From Kuschelorhynchus macadamiae (lineage: Eukaryota; Arthropoda; Insecta; Coleoptera; Curculionidae), in the NCBI GenBank assembly GCA_030620095.1, contig JAUTXW010001355.1, forward strand, positions 434,001 through 498,000: a DNA stretch of 64,000 bases. The letters are read 5' to 3'. This document shows, piece by piece, positions 10,825-22,035 of this stretch (position 1 is the stretch's first letter; the number at the start of each line of letters is the position of its first letter). The translations under genes were made by a program, and so were the position numbers. The notes under the pieces were generated by a model. The model was not told where the DNA came from. It made no database searches and was given only the letters and a program-made list of their open reading frames with translations.

Positions 10825-11554
10825 ATAACTTAACCCATTCAATTATTTCGATTTTTAAAAACTTCCCACACATTAAAATAGTTAATTTTCTCAATAACTC
10901 CAACTTATTTTCAAAAGTTAAAGATAAAACACCCTTACTATATAACAGCAATGTAGTTTATGAGTTGTCTTGTTTAGGATGCCAAGGATGTTATATTGGG
11001 CAAACGTCCCAATGGTTAAAACAACGTGTTACCCAACACAAGACCGATTGTCGTTTGGGAAAAAACACTTGTGCTCTTGTTGAACATCATCAAAACACTG
11101 GACACCATTTTGATTATACCAATATTAAAATTTTGGAACACTAAAATAATTACAAAAGCAGATTATTCCATGAAATGTACTACATTAACAAAAGAAAAAA
11201 CTGTATCAACTACAAAACTGATACCAATCCATTGAGCAATATATACTGTAATATATTAAGATTAATTTAATTGTGTTTTTAAATGTTTTGTTTCCACACT
11301 GTATCATATTGATTTTATTGTTAATACTGACAAAGTTATTTTAATCCTATTGTTTGTTTTTTGTAAGGTTTTTTTAATTATACATATTTGTTTTTATTGT
11401 ATTTGTGAATAAGTTGCAAAGAAAATCATCATTTTAATATTTAGAATAACTGTACCGCTCTGTTCAGGCTTGAAGTCAACAAAACGTCCACTATTTTATA
11501 TATACAATGGACTAACTAATGGATTTATTACAGTACGGTCGATAACCAAAATTT

Positions 11555-11557
<3 letters not shown>
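9738..11557 (+). mobile_element. Penelope-like element PLE1 copy C
   Basis: Plus-strand copy, 5'-truncated at the head-to-head junction with copy B. Similarity to B holds through the RT, the GIY-YIG domain and the 3' UTR to about 11518 (caatggactaact), then is lost before the (TA)n. The hammerhead seen in B is therefore missing here. Confidence 0.88.
10825..11144 (+). pseudogene. PLE1-C GIY-YIG endonuclease domain
   Basis: After the frameshift the frame reads FVNNLTHSIISIFK, then VVYELSCLGCQGCYIGQTSQ, HKTDCRLGKNTC and EHHQNTGHHFDY, matching copy B almost residue for residue. A 6-base in-frame deletion is seen near 10882. The stop TAA at 11142-11144 follows KILEH. In-frame coding similarity continues past it (about 11145-11260, MYYINKRKN), so this stop is secondary and the ancestral protein was longer. 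The domain would supply the DNA nick that primes PLE reverse transcription. Confidence 0.88.

Positions 11558-11618
<61 letters not shown>
11558..11618. repeat. (TA)n after PLE1 copy C
   Basis: About 60 bp of TA at the end of the PLE1-C region. Confidence 0.96.
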
Positions 11619-11622
<4 letters not shown>

Positions 11623-12544
11623 AACATGAACAAAAACGTATATCTGTCAGGTGCAAGCGACCGTGATTCTGCATTTGTAGCCGAGTGGAAATCTTTTAAA
11701 ATGCTTTCTTCGGTATACGGGGGGTTCAGAAGTAGTTTTATTTGTTTAGAGATCTAGGAGGAACGTAAAAGTTATGTTTTGAGAGAATATTGGTACGGTT
11801 TAAACACACGAAGAATTTTATAGACAGGCATAATTTTATTTTAATTTTTACTAACTGAAAACAAATCATTGCTTACCGAAAGAGGGGGCGGCATTTACCG
11901 AAAAACGTCGCCATCTAAGGAACGCGGGGAGACAGAGAGCTCCCCGAGCTGCCCTTTGCTACGCCATTGATAAAATATGTACTACAACCATACCAAAGAG
12001 GGAATGGACTCTATCTGAAAATCTTTTGTTCACGCAACACACGCGTAAAATCCCAACGATGTGTAATTTGCGTTAGATCAAGCCAAATCAACCACGAATT
12101 AACGGTGACTGGGGGTGACTTGTTCATCTATAACTTGACGGCAGCTAATTCGGACAGCGCGTGGTAGGCTACAACTCCTTAGTGTCGTGGTTTTCATAAA
12201 AAATTACGAGAAATGAAAAAAAAGAACGGTTTTTATTGCCGTACAAAACCCATTATATAGAGTGAATATTTTGAGGTAGGAACAGCATACATAAAAATAT
12301 ATTCCTCAATTAAAAAAAGAGGGATTTACGAAAAATGTGTTTATTACCGTCAAGCCAATGTCAATATCCCTTTTTCTCGAAATCTTTGACTTTAAACGAA
12401 TTCTAAATACTCTGGTGATTCATTTAACTTATTGGAGCAGCGATTTGTTTTCATTTTCACAAACACTGACAACCTAAATTCCTTTTCGTAGTAAATCAAT
12501 TTCGAGACATGAGATAAGATATAAAAATAATAATGATAAATAAA
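11619..12544. other. No gene recognised
   Basis: Slightly less AT-rich around 11870-12180 (tccccgagctgccc, tgactgggggtgact). Short open frames here have no recognisable motifs. I cannot tell decayed repeat from unique sequence. Confidence 0.6.
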
Positions 12545-13260
12545 TGAATTTTATTACTATCGATCGAAAGGCGAAAGCCTTTCTAATAAGTATTTTTACA
12601 TGTTCACAAAAAGCTCTACTGTATAAAAATATTATTAATTTTCGAATTTAAATTGGTTTTGGCAAAAATGTCTTTTGTTTTTTGTGTCAATGCACACTGT
12701 ATTAGACTTTTCGGAATTTACTTTTTGTTGCGTTCTTCAGAAATCCAAACTAATTTTCTATATAGTTTGCAGGATATAAATAGAATAGTTGGATATCATC
12801 AGTGTACGTTTGCAGTTAATAGAAGATGTGATTATTTCTATGGTGTAAATGATGAGGAGTAAGGGAGACAGAATAGGATTTTCAGGCACTTCGGACTGAA
12901 TGCCTGTGCTGTTACATTCATGAATTTAATATTTCGAGAGCGATTTTAAAATTTTTAAAAATGATTTAATAAGTTGAACAGCATCATTATCGAAGCCGTA
13001 AAATTTTAATTTCGCGTGTGATCTAAAGTATCGAAAGCTTTTGAGTAGTCGAGTAGGATTACTAAACTCATTTTTTCTTGATCTTAGCTTTCATAATGTA
13101 TCCAAGACTGTTGTTAATGCAGATGCACTAGAAACTTTTTTTTTTGGAAACCGTTCTTGATCATACAATACTCTTCCTGAAATGTTCTGAATTGTGCCAA
13201 AAATGCTAATAATTTTTAAACCTGATAAGCAATGCTGTTTTGGAATACAGCTATTTTTAA
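12545..13260 (-). pseudogene. LINE-C: decayed Jockey/CR1-like RT fragment
   Basis: Read on the minus strand, about 13085-13020 encodes KMSLVILLDYSKAFDTLDH, the RT motif A block. About 12905-12790 encodes a worn copy of the GVPQGSILGPLLF...FADD region: IQSEVPENPILSPLL followed by a damaged DDIQLF equivalent. The parts lie in different frames. The downstream (left) end runs to an AATAAATGAATTTTATT stretch near 12540 that could be the 3' tail. It is related to, but clearly diverged from, LINE-A. No endonuclease half was found upstream. Confidence 0.8.
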
Positions 13261-13829
13261 TGGCGATATTTACATTGTCAATGTTTTAATCACATGCCCT
13301 GTTACTGCATAGATAATTAGAACTCTGAACATTATCTTGTCCTATTAATATTACCGCTCTCAACAGCTAAGCAGATATCAGCTTACTTCCCCTTGGTGAC
13401 AATGCCGCCTTAATTAATCTAAAAGTAAGAAAAACTAACGTTATACCGGTTAAATTTAAATCTTATAGTTGCAGAAGTAAACATGTTATAATCTAATGGT
13501 AATAATATAAATAGACTAGTAGGTTGAAGAAAATTAATTAAAACACGTTACATTTTACAAACAATAGAGCAGAAAAGTCGTGACGTCATTTTATCGGACT
13601 ACTTTCTGTTTCCAAAGTAAATCTCCATAAGAAAGTCTTAATTAAAACGTATATAAACTTAAAGGTAAGCGTACAAGTTAGACTAAACACAATTAGAAAC
13701 GTAAAAGTGATATAATTTAAATACGTACAATTTAGGTTAGCCAATTATTCTTGAGTTGGTACTTGACATTTTCTTAACAAAACAATTTACAAACTCTTTT
13801 GAACACAACAAAAATAAATAGTAATACTA
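13261..13829. other. No gene recognised
   Basis: AT-rich, with short homopolymers and (taa)n-like stretches towards 13830. Nothing identifiable. Confidence 0.6.
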
Positions 13830-14900
13830 ATAATAATAATAATAATAAATTAAAAACTAATAAAAACTGAAATAAATTAGAGTTTATAGAATTTGTATAA
13901 AGTTATTACTAAATAATTATATGCATATATAGACTAGTTATTGTAAGTAGTGGAATTCTGTACGAGGGAAGTTGTGGGTAAAGGCGAATCTACCGATTTT
14001 TACTCTACTCGTAAGAAGAAAGTATTGTAATCGTAAAAAAATCACTTTCCGAGATGTTTTCAGATATTAACATTTTAAGGTACTAGGCGTCTGTTCGCGG
14101 CAGAGCTCAAAAAATATTTATGCAACTTATTGTCAACATTAAGGGCCATTTGGGGATTAAATGGTAACTCTTTGATAAAAATCCAATGTGGTCGAGCAAA
14201 ATGGCATCCTAGTAAAATGGTAAAAGAAGTATTACTAAAAATCTCTTTATCCGATTCATCTTAAATTTTGCACAAACATTTGATGTGATATGGCAATGAA
14301 CTGGTAAAACTTTGGTATGAATTGTAGATGGCAAAATAACTGGGCGGCTTGAACGAATGTTTAAAAAATCGGTCTGAAAAACTATTATGTGTGATATAGG
14401 GATATATTGGTAAAATTTTGTTAAGGAGCCATTATGATGGAACAAAATGGCGGTCTAATGAAATATTTGAAATGTCAGTATCAACAAAACTACTTATCCG
14501 ATTGAGTTGAAGCTTTGCACAGAAATCAAGCGTTAAACAAGGATGAACTGGTAACATTTTGTGAATCCTAAATGGCAAAACAAAATAGTGGCCTAGTTAA
14601 ATGTTTAAAATGGCAATTCAATTTTCTAGAACAAAAATCTTTTTGGGGAGGAAAATATTAAATGTCATATTTTTATTGATTATGTAAATAAAGTTATAAA
14701 AATAATAAAACAAAAATAAATTAACAAATAAGAACAAAATTTAAAAAATAGCATATTGGAGTATAGAAGCAGTGGTTTTGTTTAAGTATGGTAAGTATGG
14801 TAAGCTGTGGAATGTTTATATGTATGTATGTATATATGTTAAATTTGGATTAAAAAAAAATATGAGGATTAAAAATGTATGTTTTTTCAATCTGAATGAT
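13830..14900 (+). repeat. Family R copy 1 (unclassified dispersed repeat)
   Basis: The copy opens with an AT-rich tail and 'tacgagggaagttgtgggt' plus 'taccgattttta' (about 13962-14000). It continues with the R start block (atcgtaaaaaaatcactttc; ctgttcgcggc at about 14092) and three or so degenerate ~130-150-bp units. Each unit contains an 'aaaatggc' box, 'atttaaaa', a low-complexity linker, 'ttgcacagaaatc', and 'ggatgaactggtaacatttt'. It ends in the tail block 'ggaaaatattaaatg...atgtaaataaag'. The order of blocks recurs in the other R copies, which is the evidence for a defined element. No protein is encoded. Confidence 0.75.
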
Positions 14901-15779
14901 TATTAGATAGGACAATGAAACATCACTACTAACGAATTCCCCTTCACACAGATAATACAGTTTATATATACATATATGTATTTGGCAATATTCTATAAAA
15001 TGTAATATATTTCACTTTTTGGTAGCAAAATGAAAATTTTATTATAACATAAGTTTTAATTACTTTGGTACAAAAATAGGTAAAGACTTTTAACAGATCT
15101 ATCCTCGTAATGAAACTTTCTCTTCGTCAACAAAAGTGACACGCATATACCGGGTGACCACGAGAATATGGTACACGCCGCCATTCCGTTAGTAATAAAG
15201 ATACGCATTTGAAATTAGGATATGCTTAATAAGGTAATAGAGTGCATATTCTGCCACATAATTTAATTTTGGTCATTTCCGGTTTAACCGCAAGTAGTGC
15301 CAACTTTCTGATTTTAAGTGGAACCCTGTATATATCTTTATGCCATCTTATTACACGTAAAATTTCCTGTTCAACGATATATCACAATGTGACATTTGCA
15401 TTTAAAATGGTGACGCTATCGATGATTTTTTGAAAATTTAATTTATTTTGCTAAAAAATAAAAAACCAAAGAAAATCAAAATGTCAATTGTTTTCATAAT
15501 TTTAGCAACATATTTTTATATCCCTGTTATTTTAAATATTTAAACTCATATTTCCGAGAGATCTTAAATGCACTCCTGTGTATTTAATCTTATTCTGACT
15601 TATCACACCATAAGATTTTATTCAAAATCGTGGCACAATTGACAATTTTCTTAAAAATCAAATGAAACATTATTATTATTTAATGATTATTATAATTGTA
15701 TGAGTGGCTTTAATATTCAATAAACAACTGCTAGTCCAATAATATTGTTCGATACTAGTAATGTACAACGCGTTCATCA
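14901..15779. other. No gene recognised
   Basis: Contains 'aaccctgtatatat' near 15325, of the kind found at mariner ends, but no partner end could be fixed. Otherwise AT-rich and featureless. Confidence 0.5.
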
Positions 15780-16640
15780 TTTCTATTGCGACACTTAAAA
15801 ACTCTGCTCACTGTTTTTCTACGTCCGTTTGCAAAAATTCAAATGATATTGATTGAATAACACTTCTTATTCGATGTTCTAAATTAGGTCAAGTCGTGGG
15901 TAGTAGCATTCACCGTTTCCTTTAAATTTGCCCAGATAAAAAAGTCTAAAATAGTAAGGTCAGGTAACCGTGCTGGCCTCTGTCTGTCTGTCATTTAAGT
16001 ATTGGAACACTACGCAACTATTGTGAGCCGGTGCTCCATCTTTCTGGTATGTGACACTGCTATATTCATCAACCTCTTTCCTTAATATGTCAAGGTAACG
16101 TTGTCCATAAAAATATGGGTCATAAATAAATGGGTCCTATTATTCGAGTACTAATTACACCTAGCCATACAATTCCTTCAAATCTCTCTTGATATCCCCT
16201 TCTCTTATTAAGCCCGGATTCTCGACAGCACAATGTCTAGGACTGTTTCGGTTAATTAAACTAAGATTACTAAAACGTGATTCGTCGGACCACAAAATAT
16301 TTAAATCAAAACTACTATTGTCCTTAAACTAGTTAATGTAAGTCAAACGCCTAGCATAATCATTTTTATAAAGGTGGTGCTGAATTTGATATTTGTATGA
16401 CCTGAATCCATGTTTCTTTAAGATTTTTCTAGCCGATTCCCGCTTAATATTGGTGACTTGCTCCAAGTGGCGAGCTGATACAGTTGGGTCAAATTCAACA
16501 TATGCCAGAACATTCCAGTTTGTAAAAATAGGTAAAGCAGGATTGCTCACGATTAAGATACTGCTCAGCATAAAGTCTTGCCGCACTTCATCCATTTTTC
16601 CGACATTCTTCGTACACTAAAAGCATGTCCACCTGTTCAT
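15780..16640 (-). pseudogene. Mariner-2: decayed IS630/Tc1/mariner transposase
   Basis: Best-preserved part at 16329-16595: VSARHLEQVTNIKRESARKILKKHGFRSYKYQ, the second helix-turn-helix and linker of this transposase type. Continuing left with several frameshifts and stops: LWSDESRFSNL (first catalytic D), the GIVWLGVISTRIIGP block, QKDGAPAHNS (second D) and ILDFFIWANLKETV (third D). All three catalytic positions can be located but in different frames, so it is dead. It is closer to mariner-6 (QDGLPAHN) than to mariner-1. TIRs were not identified. Confidence 0.82.
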
Positions 16641-16914
16641 TTCTCGTATATGATGGTGGTGGCGGTATTTTTATAAAATAAAAATACTCAAATGTTTGAA
16701 AAGCTATTTACCGTTACCAAAAATCAAATATTTAATATACTTTTCTCTGTACATAGTACCGCATGGGATACTTTTAAGTGGAACTAACACAACTGTAGGT
16801 GCTACATGAAAACCGATTGTACATTTTCGAGTTCGATTTACAAATGAACTCTAATCATGCTTACTGATAATCTCTAACTTGACCCGTTATTGAGCTACGG
16901 GGTGTTTTCTTATT

Positions 16915-17430
16915 ATTGGAGATGGAAGAAAAAATTAAATTGGCGATTTATGGAGTTTTTGTGCGTAGATTTCAGGGACGTTCTTACTTTTGTTCTATCT
17001 ATTCCAGCTTTTGAGATGACATAAAGTTATGTTTTTTCAATGGGACATCCTGTATATTTTTTCTTAGTGGATTGGAAGTTAAATTACCTTTCCCACGGTA
17101 CCAAACACTTTTTGCAAAATATTAATTTTTTCATTATATTTTATAGTCGATTTTATATAATCCAGAAGCCAAAGCCAAAGTCATATAGAAAGGAAAATAA
17201 TGAATTAGAAGAAATCAACACAATCGCATATTTTGTACCGAATCGAACTTCATCTTCAGGGCAGATTAGAGACGAAATAGGCGTCAACAGAAAAAAAATT
17301 AATAAGATATTAAAGAAGTACAAATTTCGCCAGAATTGTTATAAGAAGGTTCAAACTTCACACCCAAGGGACGCAGAACGTAGACGGCTAAGTGGTACTC
17401 AAGGTACCCAAAAGAATCGTTGTAGTTGAA
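16915..17430 (+). pseudogene. Mariner-3: N-terminal transposase fragment
   Basis: An ATG near 16921 opens EEKIKLAIYGVFVRRFQGRS, then a stop. At about 17200-17380 the same strand gives TIAYFVPNRTSSSGQIRDEIGVNRKKINKILKKYKFR, a helix-turn-helix of the same kind as mariner-2. It breaks off at YKKVQTSHPRDAERR before the catalytic domain. Between the two parts lies 'gggacatcctgtatatttt', which resembles a mariner terminus, so two events may be superimposed. Confidence 0.65.
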
Positions 17431-17984
17431 TATAAGGTCAGTTTAAATAAAAGTGAGTAATTTAAAAAAGTTTATTATGTAGAAACGCATACATTTTAAA
17501 CGGAAACTTGAGTTTACCCCTTTCGTATAACTGGAACTATTATCACTTATCGATGAAGCCTTTGATAGTTTTTATCAAAATCTCCCTACGAAACAAAACG
17601 TTGTAGATACTATATGTGGATGCAGTTGAAGCGAATAGTTTGTTTTGTACATTTAGTTTAGTTGTACTTTAATTTTTTATAACCTTCAATTAAGAACATT
17701 TTTCATACTTAATTTTATACTTATACTAATTTTTTATTAAATATTGAGAATTATATAAGTCGTTTTTTTTTGCTAAAATACAATTTTATATTTTTAAAAG
17801 TGACAAAAAGTTATTATTAATTATGTGTCATTTTTTAACTTAATTTACAATTTTCTCAAAACTTAAATTTTATACTTGAACCACTTTTCCAACCGGACTG
17901 CTATTTATCCTTTATTTTTACAGATTGTGGTTGAAACTCTCTAAATATTTTTAATATGATGGAGGATAATGTTGCATAGTTGCA
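17431..17984. other. No gene recognised
   Basis: AT-rich sequence with many stops on both strands. Confidence 0.6.
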
Positions 17985-18240
17985 AGATGTTTAATTGAAA
18001 TGTCAATATTGAATTGTTATCAAAATGTTAACAGGGCATACCCATATGACCCATAATTTTTGAATAAAATTTAAAGTCAATTGGTTAAGTAGTTTTTTAG
18101 CTAGGCCGCGAACAGACCGACGGAATTAAGAAAACATGCTTTTCAAAGTGTCTTCCCTGAAACGTAAAGATGTGAAAAAATCTCGGAGCGTTATTGTTTC
18201 GCGATTATAATACCTCGCTTTATGAGGGAAGTAAAAAACA
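17985..18240 (-). repeat. Family R copy 2 (start block only)
   Basis: In reverse orientation this holds the R start block: 'ggccgcgaacagaccgacgg', 'aaacgtaaagatgtgaaaaa', then 'cgcgattataatacctcg' and 'gagggaagta'. The same order is seen at 41040-41200. Confidence 0.7.
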
Positions 18241-18556
18241 AAGCGGTAAAATGGAAAAGTATTTTCCTGTACCCGATGAAATTAAAAAAGCAACAAGAAA
18301 AGTGCTCATAATACTACTAGTGTTTTCTGTTACCACTACATAATATGCTTGCATAACAAACTAAGCTATGCCCATTAGCACACGAAAATGAGTCATTCTT
18401 GACATTTGCTCTATATTCAGGAAGTTGTGTAATATACAATAAAATTGTAGTGTATAATAGAGAAGGAGAATATTGAATGCTGAAGTTAACTTGCAAACTA
18501 CTGAGCCTAACAAACGGTAACTTTCATGGTATTTAATGGCTTATTATTAACTTATA
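18241..18556. other. No gene recognised
   Basis: AT-rich interval between family R copy 2 and the TIR element; nothing identifiable. Confidence 0.55.
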
Positions 18557-19710
18557 CAGGGGTTATTCACGGTGATTGGCCTACAAAAAATCTTCGGGAA
18601 TTGCAAAAGGAATATGTTTTAAAATTTGGTACGAGCTATAATTGATTTTGATCTTTCTAATTAGAATATTTTGGCTTTCGTGTCACTTTTGGTTTTCATG
18701 GCAACCAATACAGTTTTGTGATTTAGATACTCCGGAGAAATCTAAGCATTATTAAAAGTTACATATACTTATCGTTAACCGTTTTTTTATATAAAAATTA
18801 ATTAGTAATAATAAAGTTTAGTACAAATATTTAGCAAAAGTCGAATTATAAGATCTTAACAATCAATAGCCAAAGCATACCTTTTTTGGTCTCGAAACGG
18901 TTTAATATGTATTTCATTTCCAATAAGTGTGACGGGATACCTTTTAGAAACGTTTAATTTAAGTTTCTCATTATCCTCGTATTTATACATGATAGATTCA
19001 CCTGGTTCGAAGAGCCGGGGTCGCGTGTTGCAATTTAATTTATTAATTTAACGTCAGTCTAGCTAGAACCACGAGCAGGCCAGCATCTCCCAAAAACCAG
19101 CCGTTGGGAACCACGTGGACGACGTCTATTTTGAATGTGTCTTTGCATTGACCAAAAATTTGACCTAGGTGTGTCCTCTTGGTATTTTTAATGTGCAAAT
19201 AATTGTTTATTTAAATTATTTGGCTGATATAAAGCCCTCATTTTTTATCCGGTCACATTTACGCATTTATTTAATTTTGGTTTCTTAACACATTTTAATT
19301 AATTTTAAATTCAATATTATTTGATTAAGCAAATAATGCTACAGTCCACGTAATCTTTACAATCTTGAGCTAGAGTAATCTGTGATAAAAGTGATTATTC
19401 AACACGGAACTAATACTTGACATTCTTAGTACAGGAGCTCTACAAAAACGATGTGATTCTGTCAGTCAAAAGAATAGACCTAATTGAATTTTATCAAATG
19501 TGACACCCTCTATATTTTGTTATTCGAGGCACACAAAGTAAATTAAAATAACAAAATTGAATTGGGTTGCACGATACCAAATGAAACAAAAACGTCCAAA
19601 TATTTTAATTAGAAAGATCAATGTCAGTTATAGCTCCCACCAAATTTTAAAAAATATGTCTTTTGTAATTCACGATATTTTCTGATAGACCACTTACCGT
19701 GAACCTTCTG
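18557..19710. mobile_element. 1.15-kb element with ~135-bp diverged TIRs
   Basis: Inverted repeats at 18557-18692 and 19575-19710 align well (for example ttaaaatttggt and gatctttctaatta on one side against their complements on the other). The ends begin CAGGGGTTATTCACGG and CAGAAGGTTCACGG. The left end follows TA. No transposase is present, so this is a non-autonomous DNA element, probably of Tc1/mariner type by its CAGGG start. The interior contains a 62-codon minus-strand open stretch. Confidence 0.7.
18856..19047 (-). pseudogene. Open 62-codon fragment inside the TIR element, unidentified
   Basis: Reads RLFEPGESIMYKYEDNEKL followed by VSKRYPVTLIGNEIHIK and RYALAIDC to a stop at 18856-18858. 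The composition is protein-like, and the 'FEPGESIMYK' start is reminiscent of the chromatin-facing C-termini of retroelement integrases, but that is a weak resemblance. No start codon context or family can be claimed. Confidence 0.3.
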
Positions 19711-20160
19711 ATGGACTGGTAGGAATTCGTAATTTTTTTATAGCGTTGAATACTCATTTTAATAAAAATAACATTCCAATAGAGGTAATATAAGTTTATA
19801 TATGCTTATAGTTACTTGATATTAACTTTATAACGATAGCACGCCAATAGCGGTTCTACTGTGTCTTTCTAAAAGTGATTTATTAGGCATTAACAAATAG
19901 CAAATCTGAAAAAAAAGCATATTTATTTTTTTTCTCCCTCTTCCTCCCGTGGGAATATATTTCTCATTTTAAACCCGAACCGGTCTTCCCTTGAGTAAAA
20001 TTCCGGTCCCGAATTTGAAGCCAATATATTTGTTTGTGCCATTTCTCCCTTTTGCTCAGTCGGATATGTCATAAAATACCACTTCTCCTAACTTAAATAA
20101 TAATTACTAAATACTATACATTAATAAAAATATTTTTAATAAAAACTAAAAAAAAACCTC
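19711..20160. other. No gene recognised
   Basis: Contains a pyrimidine-rich stretch (ttttttctccctcttcctccc, about 19928-19948). No coding signal. Confidence 0.5.
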
Positions 20161-20164
20161 TGTG

Positions 20165-20840
20165 AATCCCTGGTTTTATCTAACTTCATCTACTGCGTCG
20201 TAGTCTCGTATTCAAAAGGTTCAAAATACATACCCACGCTTTATTTGCGGTGTTAGGAAATACGATCATATTTCACATATGTACAAACAAATAAATTGGC
20301 TAAAGATGGATTACCGACGTATTCTTCATTTCTGTACTTTTTTAATTAAGACGTTTAACGAACCAATATCTCCTCCTTCAATCAGAGAACGATTAATTTT
20401 TCGAAGTAATGTCGATAATAGAAACATCAGAGTAAAAGATAAATTGTGTATGCCTCACCATCGGAGTGCTATGTTCCAACGTTCATTTTCGTATAATGCA
20501 GTATATTTTTTTTATTTTTATAATGCTATACCAAATGTGTTCATTAACTTAAATGTAAATTCTTTTAAGATTCAATATAAAAAGCACGTTCTAATATTAC
20601 ATACATATAACGGTCGAATTTAATTTTTTTTAACTACTTTTGATTTAACTTATAATTATAGTTTAACTATTATTAGTATTATAATGTTACCATTATACCT
20701 ACTTATAGCGTCTCTGACAGGTTGAGTAGAGTTGCTAATAAAGTTAGACTGCGCCTGTCTTTGATGCATACAATGTGATTGTTTTGAATATTGTATATGC
20801 ATAAACGAAATAAAACACATTTATTATTATTATTGATATA
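20165..20840 (+). pseudogene. LINE-D: 3' end of a LINE related to LINE-A
   Basis: Only the last ~150 codons of ORF2 and the 3' UTR remain. The frame reads FICGVRKYDHISHMYKQINW across one frameshift near 20250, then LKMDYRRILHFCTFLIK, RERLIFRSN and MPHHRSAMFQRSFSYNAV. This parallels the LINE-A C-terminus closely. An AT-rich insertion near 20500-20520 interrupts the last block. The 3' UTR runs to an 'ATTATTATTATT' tail at about 20822-20835, the kind of short repeat tail found in several LINE clades. It is a typical 5'-truncated copy. Confidence 0.88.
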
Positions 20841-20908
20841 ATCCTCCGAAGAAGTCTTAACAAATAAATAAGATATTACAATATGGAATCACAAAAACAC
20901 CTACTCCG

Positions 20909-21196
20909 TTGGCTAATACTACAACCGAAATTAAATTATATTGGAAAAAAATCGCCAGGAGTCAAGAGTATAATTCAATGCTGGTCGTGGTATTCTCCAG
21001 CGGGGTAGTAGATTCCATTTTGTGCCTTTATCCTACATGGAGCTCGCTAGTCTATGCCGGCCTGATGCGCTGTAAAAAGAGCGAAAACCGCGATCATCGT
21101 TTGATCAAAACGGATCGTTGCTTCTGCTGCGATGCAAAACATGTTCCAGATAGGGATCATATTATCTTTGTTATGACCTTGGTGTACGTAGAATAA
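20909..21196 (+). pseudogene. Unidentified 95-codon open region, possibly a mariner remnant
   Basis: Contains YNSMLVVVFSSGVVDSIL, which loosely resembles the 'IKTMLIVFFDSKGIVHKE' block of classical mariners. CCDAKHVP further on could be a worn copy of the second catalytic motif. Spacing and the remaining motifs do not confirm it. Base composition is less AT-rich than its surroundings. It may equally be chance. Confidence 0.25.
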
Positions 21197-21317
21197 AATA
21201 TAATAACAAATAAAATAGTAGTTTCAAACTTGTGTACTAGATTCGTTTGGGATGACTTTGATTAAGTTCTTTTAAGATGGGCAAATTATATTTAGGTAGA
21301 TGTTAGTCTGAATTGTA

Positions 21318-22034
21318 CAGGGTGTCCACAGATGAGACCGAAGATGTTTGATGAAAAATGTTTTTTTGTCAAAAATGTACTTTTACGTCGATAATCGTTA
21401 AAGTGGTACATTTTAGCTCCTTAAGCTTACTTTATAAATCCATAAAAAAGAAGTTATATTTTACCGCCAGCTTTAAACGACACTGTATGAAAGGTTATTT
21501 TAGCTTATTACTGAGTGCCCCACCGTCTACCTATCAGGTGGCGAGCGTAGGCGTAGCGTAATTAAGAAATGATTTGATATCTATATTACAAACAGAAGCT
21601 GCAGTTTGTAATATTATACAAAACCTTTTTACTAAAGTGATGTCTAAATCAGTAGTTTCCGCAGATTTTTCAGCGCTCTCAAAAATTCTTCTGGCCGTAT
21701 TTCCGTCGTTTGATATTTCAACCCCCTGCTTTATTAATTCAATCTTTCTTGTATAATCCTTCTAGTGTTTTTCTTTTCTTCGCTGCTGACCATTTTTCTA
21801 TGTTAATATTATAGGAAATATAAAGGAGACTCAAACATACGTATGTTCCAAGTTTGTAGAGAAGACAATACAAAAATAGTATATGTCGGCTGGCAGAATT
21901 TCTAACGAAAAAAATACCTTTTTAATGTATGTTTTAACGGTATACTGTCAAGGTGTCAAAAAATCTCATAAAATAACGAAGCCAATTTTTTTTCCCTTTG
22001 CAGGGGGCTGCTTCATCCATTTTGGGCAACCCTG
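21318..22034. mobile_element. 0.7-kb mariner-type MITE (TA...CAGGGT TIRs)
   Basis: Left end CAGGGTGTCCACAGATGAGA directly after TA (21316-21317). Right end is the complement CAGGGTTGCCCAAAATGGAT, directly followed by TA (22035-22036). The short TIRs and TA duplication fit a Tc1/mariner-mobilised element. There is no transposase. A minus-strand stretch at about 21548-21755 is open for roughly 70 codons (ISNDGNTARRIFES) with protein-like composition that I do not recognise. Confidence 0.7.
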
Positions 22035-22035
22035 T

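Noticed and set aside
18990..19035. Possible tRNA B box (ggttcgaagagcc)
   Set aside because: No A box at the right distance and no cloverleaf; lies within an antisense protein-like stretch.
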